63,261 bases of DNA from Xanthomonas pisi DSM 18956 (GTDB taxonomy: Bacteria > Pseudomonadota > Gammaproteobacteria > Xanthomonadales > Xanthomonadaceae), in assembly GCF_001010415.1 (NCBI RefSeq), contig NZ_JPLE01000003.1:1-63261 (forward strand), read 5' to 3'. Below are positions 27,583 through 36,769 of the stretch, one piece after another (within the stretch, counting starts at the first letter, position 1; every line of letters begins with the position of its first letter). Position numbers and translations under genes: made by a program. The notes under the pieces are model-generated. The model saw only the letters and a program-made list of their open reading frames with translations. It had not been told where the DNA came from and made no database searches.

Positions 27583-28063
27583 CATCGTGTCAATGTTCTG
27601 AAGCCATATTGTCCTCCCCATGCGAAGGCCCGGCAAGCAAACCGGTTCAGCTGTCAGCGGGCGGTGATGGCCGGACGCGCCGTCGCTGCTGGCCTGCGCA
27701 GGCATTGCCGGGGCCTGCGGCAATCTGCCGCACCCTGGAGGCGGGATGTTCGGGTACCGCATCCAGTCCACCGGCGGCACATCGTGGGGATTGCTGATGC
27801 CGTCGTCGCCTCACGCGCTGGCCGGATGGGCGAGCGCGGGAGCGTGCTGTCGGTGGAAGCGGCGGCTTTTCGCTTGGTGGCGTGATCGGCGAAGGCGCCG
27901 CAGGTGGAATGCAAGGCAAGCCAGGTCAGGCGAGTCTTCGACTGATGACCACACCGGTCGCAGGCGCGTAAGTCGCTTGCCCGATCACGCAGCCATCAGC
28001 GCAGCGGCTGGCGTTGCGGGCGTGGTTCAGTGCGTCGTCGTGGGTGGCCGCACCCAGCCAGCC
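27583..28063. other. Intergenic region upstream of dxs
   Basis: About 480 bp without a gene I can defend. It must hold the dxs promoter on the minus strand. At its far end (27926-28063) an open stretch of 45 codons continues in frame beyond the HNH gene's TAA codon; see the findings. Other frames here look like noise. Confidence 0.4.
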
Positions 28064-28720
28064 TTACAGCGACAACTTCGAACGCTTGGGCAATTGTGCG
28101 CGCAGGAAGGCCATCTGATCGGACAGGATGTTGCGGTTGGACAGGATCAGGTGCTCGATCCAACTCGGCCGGTAGGGTACTGCCAGCAGCGGCATGTGCG
28201 CCTGCTGCGGCGTGCGGTTGGCCTTGCGCGAGTTGCACTGGAAGCAGGCGGTGACCACGTTTTCCCAGCTGTCGCGCCCGCCCTTGGAGACCGGCATGAC
28301 GTGGTCGCGGGTCAGATGCGGGCGGCTGAAGTGCTGGCCGCAATACATGCACAGCTGCGAATCGCGTGCGAACAACGCCGTGTTGCTGAGGGTTGGGGTC
28401 GGGTCCAGCGCACGCGAGCGGGCGTGGCCACGTGCGGCGATGATCGGGTGCAGTTCCAGCGTGCTGCGCTCGCCGGTCAGCCGCGAAATGCCGCCGTGGA
28501 TCTGCATGCAGGGCTCGCCCAGCGTCCAGGACACCGCATCGCGTGCGTAGAGGCAGGCGGCATCTTGCCAGTTGATCCAGTCCAGCACGCGACCGTGCGC
28601 GTCGAGGGACAGCAGGCGCAAGGTGGGAAGTTGCTGGATCGCAGCGACAGCGCTGCCCGCGACCGGGGCAGAGATGCCTCCGGGGACGATCACATCACCT
28701 ACGTGCGTGTCTGTCTCCAT
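28064..28720 (-). CDS. HNH endonuclease family protein
   Basis: A 218-residue protein with a C-terminal HNH nuclease domain at about 118-170. It has zinc-ligand pairs C124/C127 (CMYC) and C159/C162 (CFQC), the catalytic DH pair at 139-140 (TRDHVMPVSKGGRDSWEN) and Asn154. The first 115 residues are a partner domain of unknown function, seen in the widespread bacterial single-gene HNH proteins related to McrA-like nucleases. There is no restriction methylase or phage gene next to it. Substrate and role are unknown. Confidence 0.88.
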   Translation of the reverse strand: METDTHVGDVIVPGGISAPVAGSAVAAIQQLPTLRLLSLDAHGRVLDWINWQDAACLYARDAVSWTLGEPCMQIHGGISRLTGERSTLELHPIIAARGHARSRALDPTPTLSNTALFARDSQLCMYCGQHFSRPHLTRDHVMPVSKGGRDSWENVVTACFQCNSRKANRTPQQAHMPLLAVPYRPSWIEHLILSNRNILSDQMAFLRAQLPKRSKLSL

Positions 28721-28879
28721 CGGGAAAACAGCTTATACCCGATCGTTGACAGTTTGTGTATCGCAGCGAACGGCTTTGGCGTGCGTCTTGCAATCAATGG
28801 GTCAGCAAGGCCCGGTTGGGCCGCGATACCGCCGTGCTGCGTGCGCAATCTTCGGGCGCGTCGAAGGCCTTGTTGTCCT

Positions 28880-29252
28880 GTAGGAGCGCATCTGGGCGCG
28901 ACGTCTTGCTGGCCCGGTACTGCCTTGTCGCGGCCAGGTCCGCTCCTACGACAGTGGCGGAATCCCGCGATGTTTATCTGTAGGAGCGCACCTGGGCGCG
29001 ACGTCTTGCTGATCGGTACTGCCTTGTCGCGGCCAGGTCCGCTCCTACGACAGTGGCGGAATCCCGCGATGTTTATCCGTAGGAGCGCACCTGGGCGCGA
29101 CGTCTTGCTGATCGGTACTGCCTTGTCGCGGCCAGGTCCGCTCCTACGACAGTGGCGGAATCCTGCGATGTTTATCCGTAGGAGCGCACCTGGGCGCGAC
29201 GCCTTGCTGGTCGGTACTGCCTTGTCGCGGCCAGGTCCGCTCCTGCGGTAGT
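28880..29252. repeat. Tandem array of four GTAG-type REP units
   Basis: Four head-to-tail copies begin at 28880, 28980, 29079 and 29178, of 100, 99, 99 and about 75 bp (the last is truncated). Each starts GTAGGAGCGCA and contains the inverted partner CGCTCCTAC about 65 bp later, so each unit is a REP palindrome plus a conserved spacer ending in GATGTTTATC. Copies 2 and 3 are almost identical, which suggests recent amplification. The array fills most of the gap between the HNH gene (start 28720) and the acyl-CoA dehydrogenase end; no RAYT transposase is in the window. Confidence 0.9.
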
Positions 29253-29277
29253 TGCAGCCAGCGGTGATGGCGCTGGC

Positions 29278-31071
29278 TCAGGCGTCGCCGAACAACTCCG
29301 CTTCCAGCGTCATCAGCGGGGCGGCACCGCTGCGGATGGTGGCGGCGTGGGTCAATGTGCGCGGCAGGATGCGGGCGAAGTAGAAACGTGCGGTTTCGCG
29401 TTTGGCGCGCTTGAAATCGTCGCCATGTGCGGATGCATCCGCCGCCGCGACGCTGCGCGCCCACCAGTAAGCCAGCACCACGTAGCCGGAATAAAACAGA
29501 TAGTCGTAGCTGGCGGCGCCCAGTTCGTCCGGATTGCGTGCGGCGCGGTCCAGTACATCGCGGGTCAACATGGCCCATTCGCTGCACTTGTCGCGCAAGG
29601 GCTTGATGAACTCGGCCAGTGCGGCATTGCCTTCCTGCGCATTGGCGAAGGTTTCCACATCGGCCAGGAACAGCTTGAGTCCGGCGGCCTGGCTGGCGGC
29701 GGTCTTGCGGCCGATCAGGTCCAGCGCCTGGATGCCGGTGGTGCCTTCATAAATGGTGGTGATGCGCGCGTCGCGGGCCAGCTGCTCCATGCCGTATTCG
29801 CGGATATAGCCGTGGCCGCCGAAGCACTGCAGCGCGTGGTAGGTGTTTTCGATCGACCATTCGGTCTGGCAGGCCTTGGAGATCGGGGTGAGGAAGCTCA
29901 CCAGGGTCTCTGCATCGGCGCGTTCCTGTTCGCTGCCACCGCGGTGCGACACGTCGACCAGGCTGGCCGCGTGCAGCGCCAGCAGGCGGCTGCCTTCGGT
30001 CAGCGACTTGATGGTCAGCAGCATGCGGCGCACGTCCGGGTGCACGATGATCGGGTCGGCCGGCTTGTCGGGGAATTTGGCACCGCTGAGCGCGCGCGAT
30101 TGCAGGCGCTCGCGGGTGTAGCGCAGGGCGTTCTGATAGGCACGCTCGGACAGGCCGATGCCCTGCAGGCCCACGCTCAGACGCGCGGTATTCATCATCG
30201 TAAACATCGCCTGCAGGCCCTTGTGCGGCTGGCCGACCAGGTAGCCCTGCGCGCCTTCGAAGTTCATCACGCAGGTCACCGAGCCCTTGATGCCCATCTT
30301 GTGCTCGATCGAGCCGCAGTGCAGCGTGTTGCGCTCGCCCACAGTGCCGTCGCGATCCACCTTGAACTTGGGGGTGACGAACAGCGAGATGCCCTTGGCG
30401 CCGGCAGGCGCGTCGGGCAGCTTGGCCAGCACCAGATGCACGATGTTGTCGGTGAGGTCGTGCTCGCCGGCGGTGATGAAGATCTTGGTGCCAGTGATGG
30501 CGTAGCTGCCGTCGGCATTGGGTTCGGCGCGGGTCTTGAGCAGGCCCAGGTCGGTGCCGCAATGCGGCTCGGTCAGGCACATGGTGCCGGTCCAGCGGCC
30601 GTCGGTCAGCGGCTTGAGGAACGCTTCCTGCTGCCACGCCTCGCCATGCTGGCGCAGCGCTTCGCTGGCGCCGTGCGAGAGCAGCGGGAAGTTGCCCCAC
30701 GCCAGGTTGGCCGAGTTGATCATCTCGCTCAGCGGCACGCCCAGGGTGTGCGGCATGCCCTGGCCGCCGAACTCCGGCTCGGCGGTCAGGCCGTTCCAGC
30801 CGCCTGCCACGAACTGGTCGTAGGCCGCACGAAACCCCGGTGGGGTGGTGACCGCATGGGTGCTCTTGTCGAAGGCGCAGCCGATCTCATCGCCCACGCT
30901 GTTGAGCGGTGCCAGCACCTGGGTGGTGAAGCGGCCGGCTTCTTCGAGCACGGCGTCGACGATGTCGGCGCTGGCGTCGGCGTAGCCGAGCCGGGCGAAC
31001 AAGGCTTCGGCGCCGAGCACATCGTGCAGGGCGAAGCGGAAGTCGGTCAGTGGGGCGCTGTAGCTGCTCAT
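29278..31071 (-). CDS. Acyl-CoA dehydrogenase, large FadE-like form
   Basis: A 597-residue flavoenzyme for the first oxidation step of acyl-CoA beta-oxidation. It has the helical N-terminal domain, the FAD/substrate segment MCLTEPHCGTDLGLLKTR, a beta-barrel middle (GTKIFITAGEHDLT), the C-terminal helical domain with QCFGGHGYIREYGMEQ and IYEGTTGIQALDLIGRK, and the extra C-terminal domain typical of the approximately 600-residue class. The start MSSYSAPLTDFRF at 31071 is preferred to the longer open frame. No beta-oxidation partner is adjacent; the REP array lies downstream. Confidence 0.94.
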   Translation of the reverse strand: MSSYSAPLTDFRFALHDVLGAEALFARLGYADASADIVDAVLEEAGRFTTQVLAPLNSVGDEIGCAFDKSTHAVTTPPGFRAAYDQFVAGGWNGLTAEPEFGGQGMPHTLGVPLSEMINSANLAWGNFPLLSHGASEALRQHGEAWQQEAFLKPLTDGRWTGTMCLTEPHCGTDLGLLKTRAEPNADGSYAITGTKIFITAGEHDLTDNIVHLVLAKLPDAPAGAKGISLFVTPKFKVDRDGTVGERNTLHCGSIEHKMGIKGSVTCVMNFEGAQGYLVGQPHKGLQAMFTMMNTARLSVGLQGIGLSERAYQNALRYTRERLQSRALSGAKFPDKPADPIIVHPDVRRMLLTIKSLTEGSRLLALHAASLVDVSHRGGSEQERADAETLVSFLTPISKACQTEWSIENTYHALQCFGGHGYIREYGMEQLARDARITTIYEGTTGIQALDLIGRKTAASQAAGLKLFLADVETFANAQEGNAALAEFIKPLRDKCSEWAMLTRDVLDRAARNPDELGAASYDYLFYSGYVVLAYWWARSVAAADASAHGDDFKRAKRETARFYFARILPRTLTHAATIRSGAAPLMTLEAELFGDA

Positions 31072-31109
31072 GCGGGATCCTTGCGAAGATGGTGCAGAAG
31101 GCGTGCGCG

Positions 31110-31583
31110 TCAGCGCAGCACGCCGTTGAGGCCGGGGGCCGGGCTGAGCGTGTTGCGCGATTGCACCGCGAACTCGCGTTGTTTCTTGTCCTGCGGGGTG
31201 GCCCACACCGTGCCCTTGAGCGTGTACGGCAGCGAGCGGCCGCCGGCAAGCACATCGGCCACGGTGATGCGGCCCAGCGAGGTGGGCTGCAGGGTGACGG
31301 TCACCATGTCGGCGGTTTCCGGGCCGATCGACATCCCCACCGCCTGGTCGAGCTTGCCGGCCACCTCTTCGCCGGCAGAAATTTCCAGCGCCACGCGCTC
31401 GAACTGCATCGGGATGCTGCTGTAGTTCTGCAGGCGCAAATCCACCGACCAGGAGCCGTCGGCACGCACGGTGAGCTGCTGGATGCTGGCCGCCGGCTCG
31501 GACACGCGGCGGACCGCGCCGCCGCAGGCGCTCAGCAGCAGGCCACAGGCCAGCGACACGATCAGAAGGCGATAGGCACGCAT
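31110..31583 (-). CDS. LEA14/WHy-domain lipoprotein
   Basis: A 157-residue exported protein with a lipoprotein signal peptide (lipobox LSAC near residue 20) followed by one LEA type 2/WHy-like beta-sandwich: IQQLTVRADGSWSVDLRLQNYSSIPMQFERVAL is the diagnostic start. Family members are small periplasmic or outer-membrane lipoproteins linked to desiccation or envelope stress, with no known catalytic activity. It sits 38 bp upstream of the acyl-CoA dehydrogenase on the same strand and may be cotranscribed. Confidence 0.85.
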   Translation of the reverse strand: MRAYRLLIVSLACGLLLSACGGAVRRVSEPAASIQQLTVRADGSWSVDLRLQNYSSIPMQFERVALEISAGEEVAGKLDQAVGMSIGPETADMVTVTLQPTSLGRITVADVLAGGRSLPYTLKGTVWATPQDKKQREFAVQSRNTLSPAPGLNGVLR

Positions 31584-31691
31584 GTAAGTGGTCCTTGGCA
31601 GGTGTCAGGCGGCGCCAAGAATACTACGCAGTACGGACGCTGCCTTGCCGCCGCCGCCGCCGCTGCGCTGCCGGTCAGCCGATGCCCGGAC

Positions 31692-32228
31692 TCACGGCAA
31701 GGGCGCTGCCACGATCAGGGGCGACAGGTCATAGCCCATCTGCGTGGCCTGCGCCTTGAGCTGCTCGAGCTGCGCGCGCGGCATCTGTGGCGAGCGCGAC
31801 AGGATCCACAGGTATTTGCGATCCGGCTCGCCGACCACCGCCCACTGATAGTCAGGGTCGAGGGCGATCACCCAGTAGTCCGCCCAGACCAGCGGCAACC
31901 AACTCAACCATTCCGGCGCAAAGCGCACCTGCAACTGCCCGGCGTGGCCGGCGACCGGCTTCGCCACTCCCTCGGCCTGCGCCATGGTGCCATCGGCGGT
32001 GCGGCAGCCATTGCGCACGCCGATCAGTCCGTCGTCGCGCAAGGTGTAGCTGGCGGTGATGTCGCTGCGGCACTTCTTCTGGAACGACACCGGCAGGTGC
32101 GCGATTTCATGCCATTGCCCGGCATAGCGCGAGAGGTCCAGCTGCGTCACCGCACGCACCGGTTGCTGCGCAGACGCAGCAACCGGCAGCAGGACGAGGA
32201 ACGACAACAGCAGGCGGGGCAGGCGCAT
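31692..32228 (-). CDS. blc: Bacterial lipocalin (Blc family)
   Basis: A 178-residue lipocalin with a Sec signal (MRLPRLLLSFLVLLPVAASAQ) and the family motif YAGQWHEIAHLP (the GXW element), then SDITASYTLRDDGLIGVRNGC, and near the C-terminus PDRKYLWILSRSP. Blc proteins bind lysophospholipid or fatty acid at the outer membrane. Here the signal peptide ends in ASAQ rather than a lipobox cysteine, so this copy is probably soluble in the periplasm. The ATG at 32228 is chosen because it begins the signal peptide. Confidence 0.92.
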   Translation of the reverse strand: MRLPRLLLSFLVLLPVAASAQQPVRAVTQLDLSRYAGQWHEIAHLPVSFQKKCRSDITASYTLRDDGLIGVRNGCRTADGTMAQAEGVAKPVAGHAGQLQVRFAPEWLSWLPLVWADYWVIALDPDYQWAVVGEPDRKYLWILSRSPQMPRAQLEQLKAQATQMGYDLSPLIVAAPLP

Positions 32229-32341
32229 GACGATCTCCGGTTGACGCGCGCAGGCTAGGCCATCGCCCCCGCCGCGCGGCGTGAACCGGCGCAAGAAATG
32301 CAGGCCCTGACGCCAGGCTGCAACAAAGTTCGTCACAACGC

Positions 32342-32370
32342 TTGCCCAAATTGCGCCTGCTCGCTATGAT
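32342..32370 (+). promoter_or_regulatory. Promoter of tRNA-Phe
   Basis: TTGCCC at 32342-32347, a 17-bp spacer and TATGAT at 32365-32370 form a near-consensus sigma-70 promoter, with transcription expected to start near 32377, about 30 bp before the mature tRNA. Confidence 0.7.
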
Positions 32371-32408
32371 GCGCGTCCTCGCAACGCTGGCAGCAGTGTT
32401 GGGTTAGT

Positions 32409-32484
32409 GGCCGAGTAGCTCAGTTGGTAGAGCAGGGGATTGAAAATCCCCGTGTCGGCGGTTCGATTCCGTCCTCGGCCACCA
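32409..32484 (+). tRNA. tRNA-Phe (anticodon GAA)
   Basis: A 76-nt cloverleaf: acceptor GGCCGAG pairs with CTCGGCC, the D arm is GCTCAGTTGGTAGAGC, the anticodon loop is TTGAAAA (GAA, phenylalanine), the T arm is GGTTCGATTCC, and CCA is encoded. Its charging enzyme PheST is encoded at the left end of the window. Confidence 0.97.
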
Positions 32485-32755
32485 TTTCTTCAGTCTCGCA
32501 GCGCAAGTGGGTTGTTCCTTCGCGCTGATGACGACGGCAACATCTCCCTTCGATCTGATTGACTCTGCACTGGTTGCCAGTGCTTGCAGCTGGCTGTGCC
32601 GGTTGCTGTCTGTTTCGACGCCATGCGATGCGACTACCGGGAGGGGTTTCTGGCCTCTTTTTACGCGTCGTGCAGCGACAGGCGCATTGAGATGCGCAGG
32701 GCGGTCGGCGCGTGTTTCCACGTCACCTTCAACTCGGCATGGCGATACTTTGCGC

Positions 32756-33031
32756 ATGACGCACAAGACACTTCGACGCACATTGATCCACGGGTATTGC
32801 GGCGAGTTCCGCGTGGAGACGATGGAAAGTCAGGCGCCCGGGCAGACGCGCTGGTCGTCGACCGCATTCGTCTATCACCGCGACCGCGCCGCACCGATCG
32901 CCACCATCGAAGGGGCGGGCGAGGGCGACTATCGCGGCGATGCGCGCGAACAGGCATTGCGCGTGGGGTCCTGTCTGGCGGATTTTCTCGACCCGAAGGA
33001 ATACCGCGCCTGCGAACTGGATGGGCAGTAA
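32756..33031 (+). CDS. Conserved-looking hypothetical protein, 91 aa
   Basis: A 91-residue soluble protein, not assigned to a family. It starts MTHKTLRRTLIHGYCGEFRVE and shows a plausible folded composition (aromatic FVYHRDRAAPIATIEG, acidic C-terminus ending ACELDGQ). GC-rich third positions support coding. The frame is open to 32507, but the upstream part is unlike protein and overlaps the region just behind tRNA-Phe, so the ATG at 32756 is used. There is no signal peptide and no operon partner. Confidence 0.6.
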   Translation: MTHKTLRRTLIHGYCGEFRVETMESQAPGQTRWSSTAFVYHRDRAAPIATIEGAGEGDYRGDAREQALRVGSCLADFLDPKEYRACELDGQ

Positions 33032-33640
33032 CGCCTTGTCGGTCGGCGCGTCGATGGCCCCCAGCCGTCCCTGCAGTCCGTCGCTTACCGTTCCGCTGGA
33101 GCAGCACCACGCAATGCAGTTGCATTTGCAGTCCTTCGCGCAGGATGCGGTCGCTGTCGCGGCCGACACGCCAGGCACGATCGTGAGCTTGCGCGCAGCC
33201 GGCAGCGACGTGCTGCTGCCCAGATAACGCCGCATCGCGCAGCACGCGGGCCTGGGTCGGATGCGCCGAGTTCCTCCAGCGCCACCGCACCGGCAGTGGC
33301 CGCACCGCCGCTCGAGATGTTGCAGCGCCGCGCGCAGGTGTTCTTCTTGCTGGCATGCAATGCATTCTGGTTTACGTCATGCCGTCATTGATTGATTGGC
33401 CTGCGCGCTTTTGCATGGCTGGGTTGCAATATGCTCACTTACTTGGACGCGATCGCAACCGCGCCAAGACAACCGCGCCAACAACGCAGTCAGCAAAGCT
33501 CTGGCAGTCGCTGGGCAGTTGTAGCCGCGCCATTGCCTTGCCATCGCCACTGGAGTGGCTGCATCCGGCGATCGATGCAACGCGGCATGATCGCAATCAG
33601 CGCTGATGTATTCACAGGCCTGCGGTGGAGCGGCGGAGAA
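33032..33640. other. Gene-poor stretch with no supported gene
   Basis: About 610 bp. Several short frames are open but none has start, ribosome site and protein-like composition together. It is locally richer in A+T between about 33350 and 33450 than the genome around it. Possibly decayed sequence; I see no repeat, IS end or RNA gene. Confidence 0.4.
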
Positions 33641-35104
33641 TCACTTGGTCAATCCGGCCGCGACCAAGCCGCGCAGCAATAGACCCTGACCGCCATCGTT
33701 CAAGTCCGCCGCATCGATCGCAAGCGGCACATCAAGCACGACGCCGATGGACTGGGTCGCGAACGGGTGCGTTCGGCTCGGGCGAAAACCGTCTGCCGCC
33801 ACGCGATCAACGAGCGTCGCTTCGTCCATCTCGCCAACGCGCAGATCTTCCGTCGGATCGAAAATATAAAAACTCTCGCTGACAAGCGCGCGATATCCGG
33901 AATCGCCCAACGCCACACCCTGGCTTTCCGAATCCCGGCCGCCGCCGGCACCGATGGTGCGCTCGCCCATGATCGTGGCGCCGCTGGCCCATAGGTAGGT
34001 GGCCAACAATTCGCCGGCCGATCGGGTGCCTGCATCCACCAGCACGATGAGCGGCTTGTGCGAAGCGACGCTGCCGCAGCTGGCATCGTCCTGCAGCGCT
34101 TCCAGGCGCACGCTTCCCGGCGTTCCCGAGGCGCGCATCTCGTACGTCTTCACTGGCTTGCGTCCAGTGAGCGCCCAGGAAAATCCGCGAACTTCGCGGG
34201 CGAACCCACCCATGTTTCCGCGCAAGTCGATCAGCATGACATCCGAGCGCGCGGCAATGGCATCGTAGCGACCGATCAGTTCCCGGGTGACCGCACAAAA
34301 CCCGGCCAACATGGCGGCGTCCGGGTCGTTGGTCTGCGGCGTTGCGGTCTCCCTGGCGTCCGCCGCCTGGGTGAACGTGGCGTTGTACTGCGGCGCAAAC
34401 GCGCCCAGGCGAATGCTGCCCACCCTGGTGTTGCCGATTTGCGCAACCTCCGGCAGATCGGGCACGTCGACCGCCGATGCCAGCGTGCGCGCAAGCTCCT
34501 GGGTCATGGGCTGATAGTGCAGCGCCACCTGGCGCGGCGCCTGCGCAAACCTCTGCACGCGCAGTGCAACCGTCTTGCCGGCACCGGCCACCTGATGCGC
34601 CGCTGGCGTGCCCAGTGCGAGCGACAGGGCGGCTTCGGCTTGTCGCGCGCGCGTGTTGCCGCCGAACGTCAGGTCTGCCGCGCTTTTCAGCCATGCCGCC
34701 GTAGGTGTTCCGTTGATTTGCAGAACCGTGTCGCCTTGCGCGAGGCCGGTGATGCGCGCATCGAGGATGCGCCACACGATCATGTGACCATCGCTCGAGG
34801 TCCTGAACAGAACGCCCAGGGCCTCGGTCTTGCCGGCCTTGGCCCCGGTGAGCGCGACGTGCTGGTCCGCGAGGCCGACAAGGCGCCGCGAAACAGTGCT
34901 GGCTGTCGTTTCGGGCGCAAGTCTGGCGCTTGCAGCCCATGCGTCAGCGCTGCCCAGCACGTCTTCCGGATACGTGGCGCGGTAGCGCTCGACGTATCTC
35001 AACGAGGGGTAGTGGGTGCGCAGATACGCCCCGAGCTCTTCGGCCGACGCTGTGGCGCAAAGGCAGCATGTGGCGAGTACGAGACAGGCGATGAATCGTT
35101 TCAT
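33641..35104 (-). CDS. Exported S41-family (tail-specific type) peptidase
   Basis: A 487-residue exported serine peptidase: a Sec signal (MKRFIACLVLATCCLCATASA), an N-terminal region of unknown fold, a PDZ-like segment at about 97-140 (GDTVLQINGTPTAAWLK), and the S41 core with VMLIDLRGNMGGFAREV at 289-305. The probable nucleophile is Ser362 in VDAGTRSAGELLATYL. The usual S41 lysine is not obvious by eye. It works in the periplasm; its substrate is unknown. The ATG at 35104 begins the signal peptide. Confidence 0.85.
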   Translation of the reverse strand: MKRFIACLVLATCCLCATASAEELGAYLRTHYPSLRYVERYRATYPEDVLGSADAWAASARLAPETTASTVSRRLVGLADQHVALTGAKAGKTEALGVLFRTSSDGHMIVWRILDARITGLAQGDTVLQINGTPTAAWLKSAADLTFGGNTRARQAEAALSLALGTPAAHQVAGAGKTVALRVQRFAQAPRQVALHYQPMTQELARTLASAVDVPDLPEVAQIGNTRVGSIRLGAFAPQYNATFTQAADARETATPQTNDPDAAMLAGFCAVTRELIGRYDAIAARSDVMLIDLRGNMGGFAREVRGFSWALTGRKPVKTYEMRASGTPGSVRLEALQDDASCGSVASHKPLIVLVDAGTRSAGELLATYLWASGATIMGERTIGAGGGRDSESQGVALGDSGYRALVSESFYIFDPTEDLRVGEMDEATLVDRVAADGFRPSRTHPFATQSIGVVLDVPLAIDAADLNDGGQGLLLRGLVAAGLTK

Positions 35105-35476
35105 GGAGTTCCAAGAAGTGCGGTGCAGGGCTGTTGCCCGGTGGGGCGATGCGGGCTTGGCGCGCCTGCAGCGCGGCTTCGCCTGCGTCGATGATAAGTC
35201 GCGGTTGCGTGGTGATGGGGTGCTATACGGCACGGTGACCTCTGGCGCACGATGTCGAAAGCATCCACCGAGCGAGGCCGTGCAAGAGCGCGACTGAGCG
35301 CTGTCGTGCGGTAGGGGCGCCGTCTGTAGTTGGGTGGGTGGACTTACTGTCCGCTCCTGAGCGGCGCCCAGGTCGGCATCGTCATCGAGCGTGTGGTCGA
35401 GCCGCAGGCATCGCGCAACTGCAAGGATGGCCGGCTATGCTTGCGCGCTCGACGCAGACCAGATGAGGGAACGGCC
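35105..35476. other. Intergenic region between divergent genes
   Basis: About 370 bp separating the S41 peptidase (minus) from the next plus-strand gene; it must contain both promoters. No gene or repeat is evident. Confidence 0.4.
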
Positions 35477-36082
35477 ATGACAATGCGATGCTGGTGGTGG
35501 ACGGCGGCAATGGCAATGGCAATGGCGCTGCCAGCTGGCGCCGCCACGCTGCCCGCAGCCGCTGCCAACGTATTGCCTGCCGGTCAGTCGGTGATGCGTG
35601 TCGCCAGCGCAGATCTCACTGGCGATGGCCGGCAGGATTATGTGGTCGCATTGCGTGCATCCGCAGAACAGACGTTGCGTGCGGATGGCCGCGCGGCGCC
35701 GGCGCGGACCTTGCTGGTTCTGGTTGCGACCGCGGACGGTGGCGTTGTCGAAGCCGCACGCAACACGCGGGTGATCTTCAAGGCCGACGAGGGCGGGCAG
35801 TGCGATCCGTTTCTGGATGACGAACACGGCCTGGTGGCCAAGGGCGCCTACTTCACCGTGCAAAATGGCGTGGCCTGCGGCCAGCACTGGACCGACTACA
35901 TCACCTTCCGCTACGACCGCACACGCCATGCATTCCTGTTCCACAAGCGCGTGATCGAAGCCTGGGAACTGAATACCGACGACACGCCCGACGCCGATGC
36001 GCTGCGCCTGAGCGAGCACAAGGAAATCAAGGCCGATCCGCGCAAGCCGGTGCTGCTCTCCGATTACACGCCTGCGCCCTGA
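35477..36082 (+). CDS. Exported hypothetical protein with FG-GAP/VCBS-like motif
   Basis: A 201-residue protein with a Sec signal (short charged start, then an A/M-rich hydrophobic core ending PAGAATLP) and one calcium-loop-like motif, ASADLTGDGRQDYVVALR, typical of FG-GAP/VCBS beta-propeller repeats, here as a single copy. The rest (CDPFLDDEHGLVAKGAYFTVQNGVACGQHWTDYITFRYD) looks like a periplasmic beta-rich domain with two cysteines. GAGGGA lies 6 bp before the ATG. Function unknown. Confidence 0.75.
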   Translation: MTMRCWWWTAAMAMAMALPAGAATLPAAAANVLPAGQSVMRVASADLTGDGRQDYVVALRASAEQTLRADGRAAPARTLLVLVATADGGVVEAARNTRVIFKADEGGQCDPFLDDEHGLVAKGAYFTVQNGVACGQHWTDYITFRYDRTRHAFLFHKRVIEAWELNTDDTPDADALRLSEHKEIKADPRKPVLLSDYTPAP

Positions 36083-36109
36083 GGCAAAGCATCCTCAGCT
36101 GCCTGCCGG

Positions 36110-36769
36110 CTACCAGTTGTCCATCTTGCGGCGATAGACGAACAGGCGCGGGGCCTTGGCCACCTGTGCCGAGGCCTGGCGTTCGCCGGCGATCAGCGAA
36201 AACCCGATATCGGCCAGCATGCGCGAAAGCGCATTGGCGTTGCCGCGGCCAGGGTCGCTGACCACGATCTCGCATGCCGGCTTGGCCAACCCCGGGATCA
36301 GCTTGGCCAGCATGGTGGCGTGGCGGGTTTCGTAGAGCACGTCGCTGGCGATGATCATGTCGAACTGGCCCATGTTCGAGGCGCACGCGTCCCAGTCGAG
36401 GCGGCGGTACGGCACCGAGTCCAGCGCGTTCAGCGCGGCGTTGTACGCCAGAAAGACCTCTGCCAGCGGATGGTGATCGCTGGCCACCACGTCGGCGCCG
36501 CGTTTGCGCAATACCAGGCTCGCCAGGCCCAGGCCGCAGCCCAGCTCGAGAATGCGCCTGCCTTCCACCGGCCGCGTCGCCATCGCTTCGGCCAGCAACC
36601 GGCCTGCCGGCCATACCTGGCCGAACAGGCTCCATTGCGCCGAGGAAATGCCGGCGTCGGCGGCTGCGTCGTCCGGGTCGGCAAATTGCTGCTTGTCCGT
36701 CAACGCGCGGATGACGTAGGTCTGCTGCCCGAAGGTCAGCTCGTGGATCTGGGTCTGATAGCCCGGCAT
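36110..36769 (-). CDS. Class I SAM-dependent methyltransferase (METTL/NNMT-like)
   Basis: A 219-residue methyltransferase with the SAM-binding glycine motif ILELGCGLGLASLVLRKRG, acidic motif II around VVASDHHP and a post-motif FDMIIASDVLYE, which matches the lysine-methyltransferase (Methyltransf_16) group that modifies proteins. The start MPGYQTQIHELTFG at 36769 is chosen because upstream sequence is low-complexity and unlike the family. It is convergent with the preceding plus-strand gene. The target is not predictable here. Confidence 0.85.
   Translation of the reverse strand: MPGYQTQIHELTFGQQTYVIRALTDKQQFADPDDAAADAGISSAQWSLFGQVWPAGRLLAEAMATRPVEGRRILELGCGLGLASLVLRKRGADVVASDHHPLAEVFLAYNAALNALDSVPYRRLDWDACASNMGQFDMIIASDVLYETRHATMLAKLIPGLAKPACEIVVSDPGRGNANALSRMLADIGFSLIAGERQASAQVAKAPRLFVYRRKMDNW

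Noticed and set aside
25666..27780. N-terminally extended DXS starting at 27780
   Set aside because: The additional 66 residues are Pro/Gly-rich and unlike any [13 protein letters not shown] is the family start.
28064..28720. HNH gene as part of a restriction or phage-defence system
   Set aside because: No methylase, helicase, retron or toxin-antitoxin partner is adjacent; neighbours are dxs and a REP array.
27746..29251. 501-codon plus-strand frame running through the REP array
   Set aside because: It opposes the HNH gene and then reads repeated 33-residue peptides only because the REP period of 99 bp keeps frame.
28880..29252. CRISPR array
   Set aside because: The whole 99-100 bp unit is repeated with no unique spacers, and each unit is a REP palindrome; no cas genes.
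32404..32781. 125-codon minus-strand frame over tRNA-Phe
   Set aside because: Contains the tRNA-derived artefact peptide PRTESNRRHGDFQSPALPTELLGH in part; no ribosome site or family.
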